This document shows, in pieces, positions 52,770-64,000 of a DNA stretch of 64,000 nt (position 1 is its first letter; each line of letters begins with the position of its first letter). The notes beneath the pieces were generated by a model. It searched no databases and was not told the DNA's origin. It saw only the letters and a list, made by a program, of their open reading frames with translations. The DNA is from Trichobilharzia regenti. Lineage: Eukaryota; Platyhelminthes; Trematoda; Strigeidida; Schistosomatidae. The stretch spans positions 144,475,632-144,539,631 of the forward strand of contig OX235270.1 in the NCBI GenBank assembly GCA_944472135.2, given 5' to 3'. The position numbers were made by a program, and so were the translations under genes.

Positions 52770-54942
52770 GTTTCTGACGTTTGAACAGTCTCCGTCCGTC
52801 TTTCCTGGTGCCGGCCAAGTCTTCCTTGAACAAGCGTTATCTGGAACTTTCTGGAATTTTCGTTACTTTTAATGATGCCTGGGTCAAAAAAGGACAGAGC
52901 GTCTTGGAAGCAGCCAGGAAATTAACTAATGCTGAGTTGCTTGTTAATTGCAATGATATGTAAGATGCTCAGCATGATAAGTCTGTTGTTCATGGTTCTC
53001 TGTCTAAGGATAGTAAGGGTTTAAAGTTACCTTAATTCGAGCCCCGGTATTTTGATGGAAACCCAACCAACTATCCACAGTTTATCAAACAGTTTGAGAT
53101 CATTTTGAGTGGATTTTATTAAATGATGAAATGAAGTTGATGTATTTTATGAGGTGTGGCACTGGAGATGCTTCAAGAGCTATACAGTGCTATTAGGTTA
53201 AGCTCCCAAACGAAGGATATATTGAAGCGATGCGTATCCTGCGTCAAAGGATTGGAAGACCTTCAATGATTGTAAGGAACGTATTCGAAGCTGTCAAAGG
53301 TAACGGCAGTCAACTTCAAGATGACTCCAAGGCACTTACTGAGTTTTTAGATAATCTTATGACTTATAAGAATGCATTGATTTCGATGAATTGCATGAAT
53401 TACCTCACCTCAAGTTTTATACTAGAAGTAATGGCGAGACGCCTACCTACTCGACTGCAAAGGAAGTGGGTGAAGATAAGCTCCCGTATGGAGGATAAGG
53501 GTATCGAGCCATAATTTGATGATATCCTGAAACTGGTAAACAATAGTGTCAATCAAGCTCTGAGCAAGTTTGCCAGTATATTGCATCCCACCCCTAGAAT
53601 AGAGCAGTATGAGAGCAAAATGCAATCATTTATGACGAAAGGGTCCCAGGGAGGTGGATATCGAGAAGGCCCATGATGTCTAGTAATGCATATAGACATA
53701 GTGAGTGAAACAGGTTTCGTAGTACATCCTCAACAGATAAGTGACAGGCTGCAAGACAAACACGGTTGTGTTTTACGCGTTTGCAAGAGGTGCATACAAA
53801 GGTGAACTGTGAATCAGTGAGCAAGTTCAGTGATAAGCTAAATGTGAAATCCAGGTCTTATTCCGAATTGTGTGACGATAACGGTGTGGTCAGGAAGTCT
53901 GTAGCTGCAACTGGTAAGCCATGGTTGAATAGAGTGTCACGGAGGACACCGAAGTTTGTGGAGGAGAAGAGATTTACTGTTTCAGAGTCCAGTTCTGACT
54001 CCGCGAGTTTACAGGGTATTAATAGTCAGAGTTATGGTGTAAAACCTTTGAGGATTTGTGAGGAGGAACCCAAATTGTCCACTTCTGTTCTTGAAGAGTT
54101 TGCAAATGATGAAGTTGATCATGCAAGCGGAAGTAAAGTGAACATTTGTGATAATGATCATGATAGTGCACGTTTGTCTTTGGTTGATCATGATGAGTGG
54201 AAAACCTACTAATACTTAGTTGAATGAAAGCTCTGTACAACTTGAACGTGAAGTAGAATTAAGAGCAGGTGCAGTGACAGAAGGTTTGGATACTCATGAG
54301 ACCGTCAGTGTAAATGATCAGCGTGTAGCTCACCTATAAACAGATGTTAATGCCAAACTGGAGCTAATAATAAGAGACAGCAGTGGTGGTAATCTTGCAG
54401 TTGGACAACCTTCTAAAAGCCGAACAACAACAGCTTCTGATGCACCGCTGAGTTCATCAACCTGTGTCACTCAATCGTCGTCGGTGTTGTCATCCATGAT
54501 GAAAGAGACGTCCATGAACTCGCGTGTCCTATGCTTTGACTACGCTAGTATCGGTCCGTTTGAAAAGGCGAAAGATATTGGTCAGTTTAATGGGGATAAG
54601 CCAACTGTGTATGAGAGGTTAATTGTTAAGCTGGCTTGCACGAATAAAGGCATCTCAAGTTTCAAGTTACTATTTGAATGCTATTATCTTTGGTGTAAAT
54701 TACTCTGTGTCTACGCTTGGTTGACCAGATACGTCGTGTGTTTGTTCGTCATCTATATTCTACGATACAATGACATGGGCGTGTTACCGTTCAGATTTGA
54801 GGACATAGATGATAGAAGGAGGCCAGCAAATGAACTCTTCGACGATTTTTCAACCTAGGGCGTCAACCTGAGAAGGGTTGTAGGCGTACTGCTGTAAGTC
54901 CTACACTTCTTCAAGGGTAGTTCATCAAGGCAGAATCCACAA
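52770..54942 (+). pseudogene. BEL/Pao-like gag, copy 4 (mosaic, 3' truncated)
   Basis: Gag starts MPGSKKGQSV-like at about 52878 (frame with VLEAARKLTNAELLVNCNDM). Up to about 53240 it is old and full of stops. From about 53250 on it is nearly identical to copies 3 and 5: FEAVKGNGSQLQDDSKALTE, the family UAA at 53512-53514, KFSDKLNVKSRSYSELCDDN and the tail 54484-54858 with LLFECYYLWCKLLCVYAWLT. One hairpin unit (54861-54915) follows. The copy stops at 54942, joined through CATT to CR1-B endonuclease. There is no 3' LTR. Confidence 0.8.
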
Positions 54943-55013
54943 CATTCGAACATCCTAGATGAAGAAATAAGCTTAGACAAATACGCACACTTTCGGTGTG
55001 ACAGGGAAGGTGG

Positions 55014-57123
55014 TTATATGGATGTTTTATCTGAGAACACCATAAGTCACATAGCATCTGATAGTGCCAAGGATTGACATGTTGGAAACTAATAGGTCTG
55101 ATCGACGAGTCCGGAGGCTGAGTTCACAAAGAAGGTCACCATAACGACGACGATCCTTCTCACGGCAGCGTTGTCACACTTCTTCTCGGGATAGTAATAT
55201 ATGCTGGCATCACTGGAAGTTTGGACGTCATGCCCTGAAATGTGTAAAACCGTGCAGCTTTAGCGAAGCAAACCAGGCTCAGGGAAACGCCTCAGCCAGA
55301 CAGTGATGGCGATAGCTGTTACTGGCAAGCAAACAAGTCGCCTCTTCTATGTGAAGGACAAAACTTCAGACACTTTATTCCTGGTGGACACGGGAGCAGA
55401 AGTTAGCGTGATCCCTCCTTTACTATCCAGGCAATCTACACGGACACCCGGAAAACTGTCTCTCCGGGCAGCTAACCACACAAGCATACAGACGTATGGA
55501 GAGTAATCCCTCATACTGGATCTAGGTTTACGTCGGCGTTTGACATGGATTTTCATAGTAGCCGACGTTGGTCACTCCATCCTCGGAGCTGATTTCTTAA
55601 GTAATTTCGACCTGTTAGTTGACGTCAACAATAAAAAACTGATTGATAACAACACTCAACTTCAGACCCATGGAATTATCTCCAACTATTATGTCTATAA
55701 TATCAGTATTGAAAGACCAGCGGATTGCCCTTTTTCCGCCCTACTTCATCGTTTCCCTAAAATTCTTAAGCCGTCGTACAACATTGAGGACGTCCCTCAC
55801 ACAGTCACTCACAATATAGTTACTATGGGTCAGCCAGTTCGTGCTCGTCCTCGTAGATTACCCCCGGACAAATTAGCAGCAGCCAAGGCAGAATTTGAAC
55901 ACATGATGCAGCTCGGCATCATCAGACCCTCCAATAGTCCTTGGTCTTCGTCCTTACACATGGTGCCTAAAGCTGACCATGATTGGAGGTCATGTGGGGA
56001 TTACCGACATTTAAACAGTGCCACAGTTCCCGACCGTTACCCTATTCCCCATCTTCATGATTTCTCCTAGACATTACACGGAAAAACCATATTTTCTAAA
56101 GTGGACTTGGTTAAGGCCTATCACCAAATACCAGTTGCCCAAGAGGATATCGGAAAAACGGCCATCATCACACCTTTCGGTTTGTTCGAATTTCTCCGCA
56201 TGCCATTTGGCCTAAAGAACGCCGCACAATCCTTTCAACGGTTCATGGATCAGGTCACACAAGGTTTGGACTCTGTATTTGTATATATCGATGACATTTT
56301 AATTGCTAGCTCGCCGCCCAAAGAACATACTGATCATCTCACCATCTTATTTCAAAGATTTGAGCAATATGGAGTCGTCAATAACCCCAAAAAGTGCATA
56401 TTCGGTGTCTCCTCTATACAGTTTCTGGGACACCACATTACCGCGAATGGTATTACGCCTACGGAGAAAAAGATAGAGTCCATCAAAAACTTCCCCGAAC
56501 CAGATTCACATACCTTCTCGCGTTTATGCATGTTGTAATATATCCCTATTTTTATCCAAAAATTGTTATTACTATTATTATTTACTTCACAGTTTTACTT
56601 ATCATTTTCCGGTGGTTTCTCCGGACCTCTAAGGGGGAGCCGTGTGGCGTACGTAAAAATGTGATTGTACACTTTTTGGTTATTTGTAGAAATTCGAGAT
56701 ATTGTACATAATTTTTGTTTGAAACGCTTCTTGTTGAAATAAACATAACTTCCGAGGACAATTGAAAAATACACTCTGCTGTTGGAGACTTCGTCTTCTC
56801 TCTGGTAATTTCTGCTTACTTGCTCAACTCACACCGTGTTCTATACCTCGGATTTATTGTAGGAGTCTACTACTCTCAACCGAAGACATTTCTACAACCG
56901 GAACACAGCAGCTACAGCAGACGCAGTCCAAACAATTAACGTGCCCGTGGATTATATAATTTATTTGTAGCAGAGGACTTAGACTTTGAATCTAAGCAAT
57001 CCTTTTTGTTGATATAACTCCTGACTGTATTTTTGGTCACATATTGTTATTTAAGATTCCATTGACTTGGCTTATTATTCTTATATTTATAATGTTAGTG
57101 AACTCCAGTATAAGTCCCCTACA
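55014..57123 (+). mobile_element. Ty3/gypsy copy E, 5' truncated, with 3' LTR
   Basis: Starts in gag (ENTISHIASDSAK-like), runs through gag end, protease and RT, then jumps at 56531 into a 593-bp LTR (TGTTGTAATATATCCC...CCCCTACA, 56531-57123; AATAAA at about 56738). Integrase and RNase H are deleted. CR1-B coding sequence abuts both ends, and the right flank is GTAAG. The left LTR and left half of the duplication are lost. Confidence 0.78.
55186..56530 (+). pseudogene. Gypsy E gag end, protease and RT
   Basis: Nucleocapsid knuckle CWHHWKFGRHALKCVKPC near 55200-55255. Then, in frame 55303-55506, the protease LFLVDTGAEVSVIPP with intact DTGA, and after one stop (55504) [60 protein letters not shown], a stop at 56068, then [46 protein letters not shown] (YIDD) and [11 protein letters not shown]. 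Only two stops and one gag frameshift affect the retained part. It belongs to the same broad gypsy group as copies A and D. Confidence 0.85.
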
Positions 57124-57124
57124 G

Positions 57125-59432
57125 TAAGGGAGGGTATTGTCTCATGTACTTTCTGAATGCACTTACTGTATCACAGCTAGAAAGTAGTACACTTAACATG
57201 CCTGAGACTCTATGGGTTAATGTACACTTAAATAACGTAACAGCATTAATTGGATGCACCTACAGAGCACCTGGCACCTTTAGTAATTACGAGACCCAAC
57301 TTATTAATACTCTGGAGCAATTATCCGACTTACAATACGACCATAAGATCCTATGTGGGGACTTTAACTTACCTGAAATCAACTGGGATATACCCACAGG
57401 CCCAACTAAATTTGATAAGTTCTTAGGCACACTGGATATACTTGGCTGGAAACAAACTGTCACTACTCCCACAAGAGGTAATAACGTACTAGACTTAATC
57501 TTCTGCCACAATATAAGCCCCCTTTCAACGCTAGTAGGTTCTGAGTTTCCAGGGAGCGACCACAAAACAGTGATGTGTGCACTGCCAATTCCGCTGAGTA
57601 GCAATGCATCTCATACCTCCACTTCACAACAAGTAATATATAGGAACTATAGTAAGGCAAACTGGGCCTTGGTAGAATCAATGCTAAGATCCTCCGAATG
57701 GGATGAATACTTCACTACTGATGACCTATCGAGAGCCCTAACCATCTTCTACCATAACTCTAACACATGCTTAGATGCTGTCATTCCACTCCAAACACTA
57801 AAGGTTTCCCCACACAGAAAGTCATTCATAAAACCAAAGGATCGTACGAAACTGAAGAGACTCTCAACAAGTTACTTCAAACACCACGACTTTGGCACTC
57901 TAGGTCTAATACTTAACACCCTTAGCTCCATCTCACAAGCTCGAGATTTCCGTATGAGAAAGGAAGAACGCATCGCAGTAGCCAGTCCTGCTAGAGTGTA
58001 TGCACTCACAGAAATCTTAAGGAAGCGAATGAATCGCAAAAACCACAGCATTTCTCTCCTCATAGACAAAGGTAGGCTATGCACTAACTCTGCAGACATA
58101 TGTGAACTATTCAACAAAACGTTTGCAGGTAACTACATTAAGCCCTCAGTCCAGCTACTCGATATACACCCTATTACTAATATGGCACAAACTCCATCTC
58201 CACTCACACCAAACCAAATTAGCACTGTTGAATTCACTTACGCTAATATTAACCAAACTATAAGAACCCTCAAAAGTTCAAAAGGTTTCGGTACCGACGG
58301 TATATCATCTTACTTCTATAAATATGGTGGCCCTGACATTCCTCTACTGCTGCTTAAAATATTCACAATGTCCCTAGAAACCCAAACTTACCCTGACATA
58401 TGGAAGACAACATTCATTATGCCTAAACACAAATCTGGCTCGAAAACTGAAGTCAGTAACTACCGGCCGATCAATATCACACCTATAGCATCTAGAATTA
58501 TGGAGAGACTAGTCAAAGATAACTTAATCAAACATATGCTTAGCCGCAATATTATAAGTCCGAACCAACATGGATTCCTGAAATCCAGATCATGTTTAAC
58601 ATGTCACCTAGACTTCTTCAATTTTGTAACCAGCAGTCGTGACAGACGGCAACTAGTACTTGTCATCTACTTTGACATTTCTAAGGCATTTGACCGTGTT
58701 GACCATTTACTGCTAACAAATAAGCTGAACTCCTTAGGAATACGTGACCCATTATTAGGATGGCTTAAATCATTCCTTAACAATAGGTCCCAAATAGTTA
58801 AACTCGGGTCTGCAACCTCCAAACCTAGCCCTATCACTTCTGGTGTAGTACAAGGTAGTGTCATTGGACCCCTCCTATTTACGCTATACATCAATGACAT
58901 ATGCGCTTGCTTCACGCACGGGAAACCATTCATCTTTGCAGATGACCTAAAAGTAGCTTATACATTCCAAAGTGATGACTTAGGGAACTTCGAGAATGTA
59001 GTGCAGAAGGAATTAGATAAAATGACTGCTCGGTCGTCCCTATGGAATCTCCAATTTAATCTGAACAAACTAGAATACTGTCCATTTATTATAAGCAGCA
59101 CTCGCACACGTGATAAGCTAAGGATGGAAAGTATCCAACGATATTTTACCTCAAAACTGCTTGGCTACGATTGTAAGAAAGACTACATCTCACGGTGCAT
59201 GATCCTAAAACTTGACCCACTTTGGACAAGGCGACTTATTATAAACATAATATTCTTCCTTAAGGTCCTTCACAAAATATCATTCTCAGGGAACAGGGAC
59301 ATACAAATCGCACAGGAAGGTTATTACGATCTGCGTACCCAAACTTCCACAGTGACAACTCATTCATTTAAGTCAACACTCCGTGAAAACTACTTCATAT
59401 TCATGTATTCTAATATATGGAAAAGCCTACCT
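57125..59432 (+). pseudogene. CR1-B ORF2: endonuclease-RT, interrupted at both ends
   Basis: One open frame of about 770 codons. Endonuclease part: LIGCTYRAPGTF, LCGDFNLPEINWD, GSDHKTVMCALP (the catalytic-Glu segment lies at 54943-55013 or upstream). RT: NYRPINITPIASRIMERLV, YFDISKAFDRVDHLLL, GVVQGSVIGPLLFTLYIND and IFADDLKVAYTF (FADD). Compared with the 12069-14948 ORF2, about 75 residues are missing without a frameshift between LQFNLNK and LEYCPFII, so part of the thumb is lost. The BEL-like LTR begins right after KSLP at 59433. The last ~33 codons and the stop are at 63411-63510. Confidence 0.85.
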
Positions 59433-59789
59433 GTCAATGTAGTTGAAGATTGAACGATCAATTCATGGTTGTTTGCCCAAAACCAACTTCCCCAATTTTC
59501 GCGGAGGCATCAATCAGTCAGCCATCGTCTCATCGGTCGCTGTTCAGAAAGAAGTCATAAGAAAACCGTCAGAAGTAATATTGTGATTCACTATCGTAGT
59601 ATTTGTTCATAGACCTTAGTTGTACATTGGCTATATGTTGGTGTTAGAATAAATAATTCTCGAGTCGCAAAACTGGGTTCTGGTATTTTCGTCCGTTTGT
59701 ACTAAGCGTTTCTGAGAAACTTCAAGCGACAGCGTGAGCCCGAGCGTAGCAAGAGCTGGGCATTAACGGTTTACGAGACGTGGCTGACA
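59433..59789 (+). repeat. 5' LTR of BEL-like copy 5
   Basis: 357 bp. An AATAAA-type signal (TTAGAATAAATAATTC) occurs near 59646-59661. A GC-rich hairpin-capable AGCCCGAGCGTAGCAAGAGC plus TGGGC lies near the 3' end at about 59736. Confidence 0.9.
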
Positions 59790-59934
59790 GTTTCTGACGG
59801 AGAAGTCAGTTTTCGACGGGTTTCGACCGTCGGTAACGGGTTGAATAGTTACCGTTCATCTTTCCTGGTGCCGGTCAAGTCCTCTTTGAACAAGAAATAT
59901 CTGGAACGTTTTTGGAATTGGGTCAAGTCCAACA

Positions 59935-61892
59935 ATGCCTGGGTCAAAGAAGGGACAGAGCGTCTTGGATGCAAACAGGAAAGTAAGTCATGGTGACTTG
60001 TCTGTTAATTGTAACGATGTGTCTGATGTTAAGCATGACATGGTTGATGTTACTGTTTCGCCGTTCAGGGATAATAGGAACATCAAACTCCCTAAATTAG
60101 AACCACGGTGTTTCGATGGAAACCCGGCTGATTATTTACAATTTGTAAAGGAGTTTGAGATCATGTTGAGTAGTTTTTTATTAAGTGATGAATTGAAATT
60201 GATGTATTTGATGAGGTATTGCACTGGAGATGCTTCAAGAGCTATATAGTGTATAGGCTCATGCCCCCTAATGAGGGATACGCTGAGGCTATGAGCATAT
60301 TACGTCAAAGATTTGGAAGACCTTCAATGATTGTAAGGAACGTATTCGAAGCTGTCAAAGGTAACGGCAGTCAACTTCAAGATGACTCCAAGGCACTTAC
60401 TGAGTTTTTAGATAATCTTATGACTTATAAGAATGCCTTGATTTCGATGAATTGCATGAATTACCTCACCTCAAGTTTTATACTAGAAGTAATGGCGAGA
60501 CGCGTACCTACTCGACTGCAAAGGAAGTGGGTGAAGATAAGCTCCCGTATGGAGGATAAGGGTATCGAGCCATAATTTGATGATATCCTGAAACTGGTAA
60601 ACAATAGTGTCAATCAAGCTCTGAGCAAGTTTGCCAGTATATTGCATCTCACCCCTAGAATAGAGCAGTATGAGAGCAAAATGCAATCATTTATGACGAA
60701 AGGGTCCCAGGGAGGTGGATATCGAGAAGGCTCCATGATGTCTAGTAATGCATATAGACATAGTGAGTGTAACAGGTTTCGTAGTACATCCTCAACAGAT
60801 AAGTGACAGGCTGCAAGACAAACACGGTTGTGTTTTACGCGTTTGCAAGAGGTGCATACAAAGGTGAACTGTGAATCAGTGAGCAAGTTCAGTGATAAGC
60901 TAAATGTGAAATCCAGGTCTTATTCCGAATTGTGTGACGATAACGGTGTGGTCAGGAAGTCTGTAGTTGCAACTGGTAAGCCATTGTTGAATAGAGTGTC
61001 ACAGAATAGAGTTGGTGCTTCAGAGTCCAGTTCTGACCCTACAAGTTTACAAGGTATTACTAGTGAGAGTGAAAGCTTAAATCCTTTTAGGGTTTGTGTG
61101 GAGGAACCAAAATTGTCTAATTCTGTTATTAAAGAGTTTGAAAATGATGAAATTGACGGTAAAGTGAATATTCGTGATAATGATCATGATAGTGCATATT
61201 TGTTTTTGGTTGATCATGATGAGATAAGGGGAATGCCTACTACTGCTGAGTTGAACAAAGGTTCTGTACAACTTGAACGTGAAGAAGAAATAAATGCAGA
61301 TGCAGTTGCAGAAGCCATGCATACTTGTGAGACCGTCAGTGTAAGTGATCAGCATGTAGCCCACCTATCATCAGATGCTAGTGCTAAACCCGAGCTGATA
61401 GTAAAAGACAGCACTGGTGGTAATCTTGCAGTTAGACAACTTTCTGAAAGCCGAACAACAACAACAGTTTCTGATCCATCGCTAAGTTCATCAACTTGTG
61501 TCACACAGTCGTCGTTGGTGTTGTCATCCACAATGAAAAAGATGCCCATCAACTCAAGTATCTTGTGCAATGACCATGATAGTAATGGTGCATTTGAAAA
61601 GACGAAAGATATTGCTATGTTTAGAGGGGATAAGCCAAGTGTAAACGAAAGAATAATTGTATAATTGACTCTCATGGATAAAGGCATCTCATGTTTCAAG
61701 TTACTATTTGAATGCTATTATCTTTGGTGTAAATTACTCTGTGTCTACGCTTGGTTGACCAGATACGTCGTGTGTTTGCTCGTCATCTATATTCTACGAT
61801 ACAATGACATGAGCGTGTTACCGTTCAGATTTGAGGGTATAGCTGATAGAAGGAAATCAGCAAATGAACTCTTCGACGATTTTCCAACCTAG
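59935..61892 (+). pseudogene. BEL/Pao-like gag, copy 5
   Basis: MPGSKKGQSVLDANRK at 59935 opens 104 codons of Gag core to RAI, then a small shift moves the frame (60219-60575 continues MPPNEGYAEAMSILRQRF to the family UAA at 60573-60575). After another stop near 60804, 60828-61664 encodes the middle (KFSDKLNVKSRSYSELCDDN). A stop after RIIV precedes the hydrophobic tail (61665-61892, LLFECYYLWCKLLCVYAWLT). It shares the UAA with copies 2, 3 and 4. Confidence 0.82.
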
Positions 61893-62345
61893 GGCGTCAA
61901 CCTGAGAAGGGTTGTGGGCGTACTGCTGTACATCCTACAATTCTTCAAAGGGTAGCGCATCAATGAGCAGTCCAATGTGCTTGGTGTGTGATTTTGTACA
62001 TAAGTTCATATTGTATGTACTGAATTGATATCATCTGTCATCTAGCTGTTGGTAATTCTGTTTGTGTCCGGACGTCTTCCACTTGTATCATCAACCTGAG
62101 AAAGAATGTAGGCGTACTGCTGTAAGTCCTACAGTTCTTCAAAGGTAGTTCGTCACGGCAGAATCCACAGCATTTGATGTAGTGATTGTAAATATGTTTG
62201 TGTTAAATAGTTGTGTGAGTTCCATTTATTTTAATTGTTGGTTAATCTTGTTTGTGTCCGGACATTCCACAACCTACAATCGTTAACGTGAGAAGGGTCG
62301 CAGGCGTACTGGTGTAAGTTCTGCGATTCTTCAAAGGAATTCCAT
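61893..62345 (+). repeat. Tandem hairpin units, BEL-like copy 5
   Basis: Three units at about 61894, 62092 and 62281. The second-stem pairs are TTGTGGG/CCTACAA (one G-U), TGTAGG/CCTACA and CGCAG/CTGCG. The loop CGTACTG(C/G)TGTA is nearly constant. The first stem, CAACC/GGTTG, is perfect in unit 1 and lost in the others. Confidence 0.68.
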
Positions 62346-63047
62346 CGAGACACGATCTGCGAGTTTGTGTGTACTGTTTGTATATTTGTGTGGTGTGTCA
62401 TATCAATTGGTGTTTTTTGGATTCACTGTGTTTACTCGTTTTTTCGTACCTTGTTTTTATTGCATAATTTTGTTAAAATTTTCGTCGTGATTACTTCTGA
62501 AGTTGTTTATTGTCTTCTACATCCGTGAATGAATTGATTGATGTTAAAGACATCAGATGGGTCATATACGCCGGGAGGCTAGGCTATTGCTGAGAATGAA
62601 ATACATACGGAGATAATTGTTAGCTGTGGTCCCACACGCCGGGGAGCGGGAGTGTAAACGACTGAGGCTCGCATGCGTCACCGTTACTAGAATTGAGGCA
62701 GAATGAGTGACAAGCGGTTGCAGTGGTAATTGGCAGTGAGTAGATAAGAGGATGAGCGTAGAGTATCGTGAGGTACTGCCATAGTCACTTTGCATTCTGC
62801 AAGAGTCATTCTAGCAAGTGGAGATTGTGTTGCAAAAGGATGTGTCGAGAGGATGTCTTTAGCTGGAAGGCGCAGGTCATCATTAATGTCTGAGATTGTG
62901 CTGTGAGTATGCTTGTGGTGTGTTGGCTTTTCTGTTTGTTTTCCATTTCAGCTCTGTCCGTGTGACCCAGGTTCTCGCAATGGCATCCAAGTCAACGTGT
63001 TTTGGTCGTGATGGAAAAAAGGGATGGATCCTTATTTTGCCGGGGAG

Positions 63048-63405
63048 TGTCAATGTAGTTGGAGATTGAACGATCAATTCATGGTTGTTTGCCCAAAACC
63101 AACTTCCCCAATTTTCGCGGAGGCATCAATACGACAGCCATCGTCTCATCGGTCGCTGTTCAGAAAGAAGTCAGCAGTAAACCGTCAGAAGTAATATTGT
63201 GATATATTATTGTAATATTTGTTCACAGACCTTGGTCATACGTGATTTATACGTTTGTGTAACAATAAAGAAACCTCAAGTCAACAATTGATGTTTTGGT
63301 ATATTCGTCCGTTTTTACTAAGCGTTTCTGAGAAGCTTCGAGGAACAGCGTGAGTCCCAGCGTAGCAAGAGCTGGGCATTAACGGTTTATGAGACGTGGC
63401 TGGCA
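63048..63405 (+). repeat. 3' LTR of BEL-like copy 5
   Basis: 358 bp. The terminal TGACA is TGGCA here, the same terminal change seen at one end of copy 2. Differences from the 5' LTR are visible around 59640 versus 63235, so this copy is older than the nested gypsy derivative. Confidence 0.9.
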
Positions 63406-64000
63406 CTACCCCTAGATCTCAGAACTTGCTCTTCGGTTACAAGCTTCAAACGCTCACTATACAGACTGTTTCACTCTACTGATTGTATTAATAAACCACT
63501 CAGATTCTGAATCCTAGAACGAATCAACTACCAATCTACTACAGCACCTAAACGACGCACTTCAACACCCTTAGCAATCTAAAAACTTTAAATAAACTAG
63601 CAGCATGGATGCATAAAGACTCAGTACGAAACATACAGGATTCGTTTACCCTTAGAAATAGGACGTGTCACTCTACTGTAACCTTCAAACGCTTGCTATA
63701 CAAACTGATTTGTCCCAAAGTCTATCCCTACCAGAACCCATCACTTATTTCTAAAACACATCAGTCATTAGAACACTAAAACGCTCAGACTCATTAATAC
63801 ACATTATGACACTGAATAAACTCTAAGATTTCGCATAAATACGTGAAAAGACAACTAAAATAAAGGTAAATTTTTACTAATGTATAATATACAATTGACA
63901 TAAACATTTATATATATACATTAATATCCTTTTAATGTTCACATACTTTCTCTTTCTGGTATTCTGCTGCTCCTATTCATTTTCTGGTCGAGGTCGAACA

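Larger units (their letters stand above)
59433..63405 (+). mobile_element. BEL/Pao-like Gag-only LTR element, copy 5 (complete)
   Basis: 3973 bp with LTRs 59433-59789 (357 bp) and 63048-63405 (358 bp), TGTCAATGTAGTTG...GACGTGGCTG(A/G)CA. CTACC is duplicated at 59428-59432 and 63406-63410, inside CR1-B ORF2. Length and layout agree with copy 2 within seven bases, and again there is no pol. A purine-rich GCCGGGGAG precedes the 3' LTR. Confidence 0.93.
54943..63880 (+). mobile_element. CR1-B element (plus strand), host of gypsy E and BEL-like copy 5
   Basis: Coding pieces 54943-55013, 57125-59432 and 63411-63510 join in frame when gypsy E and BEL-like copy 5 are removed (GG then KGGYCLM; IWKSLP then LDLRTCSSVTSFK). 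The 5' part is missing beyond 54943. The 3' UTR runs past 63510. A second, related TTCAAACGCT(T/C)(G/A)CTATAC(A) segment recurs near 63688. The end of the element, about 63880, is approximate. The last 120 bases of the window show nothing recognisable. Confidence 0.8.

Overview
This window looks like repeat-dense nuclear DNA from a flatworm, most likely a digenean fluke of the schistosome type. The base composition is AT-rich and the standard code reads through long ORFs. The elements present are CR1-like and RTE/SR2-like non-LTR retrotransposons, Ty3/gypsy elements with an unusual Cys/His nucleocapsid knuckle, a Penelope-like element and BEL/Pao-type Gag genes. The organism is inferred from element families only. 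I recognise no host protein gene, rRNA, functional tRNA, spliced-leader RNA or CRISPR. The window reads as an archive of nested transposable elements, with one 471-base assembly gap (25872-26342).

Layout, left to right. 1-494: endonuclease start of a CR1-like element. 495-3048: a second non-LTR element (endonuclease end plus reverse transcriptase, RT). 3049-7132: Ty3/gypsy copy A, decayed. 7217-7956: an RTE tail and a CR1 5' end. 7957-10425: gypsy D on the minus strand. 10819-11177: old BEL-type LTR. 11178-16716: a CR1-like element with both ORFs open. 16717-19160: no gene. 19161-27889: a CR1 element broken by a BEL-like element (20972-25825), itself broken by a 1.07 kb gypsy derivative (22761-23834). 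27892-33809: gypsy copy B, whose 5' LTR holds a complete BEL-like element (28068-32033). 33810-35263: CR1 5' portion with a tRNA-derived SINE-like insert. 35264-38302: LTR fragments and a long palindrome. 38303-40949: BEL-like copy 3. 40950-46750: a CR1-B element split by an RTE. 46763-50515: mostly unassigned, with a CR1 RT fragment. 50520-51391: Penelope-like element. 51392-54942: BEL-like copy 4. 54943 to about 63880: a plus-strand CR1-B element holding gypsy E (55014-57123) and BEL-like copy 5 (59433-63405).

The most interesting content is the BEL/Pao-like family. Two structurally complete copies (3966 and 3973 bp) and one nested copy have about 358-364 bp LTRs starting TGTCA and ending TGACA or TGGCA, with perfect 5-bp target duplications. 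They carry a DUF1759-like gag and no pol. Four of five copies have a UAA at the same place in gag, after which the frame stays open for 437 codons in copy 2. The gag tail encodes a hydrophobic, membrane-type segment. Between gag and the 3' LTR lie tandem units of about 190 bp with paired hairpins that show compensating base changes. This looks like a non-autonomous family moved by someone else's polymerase. The window also gives filled/empty site pairs, because gypsy A preserves the unoccupied version of two insertion sites that are filled in gypsy B.
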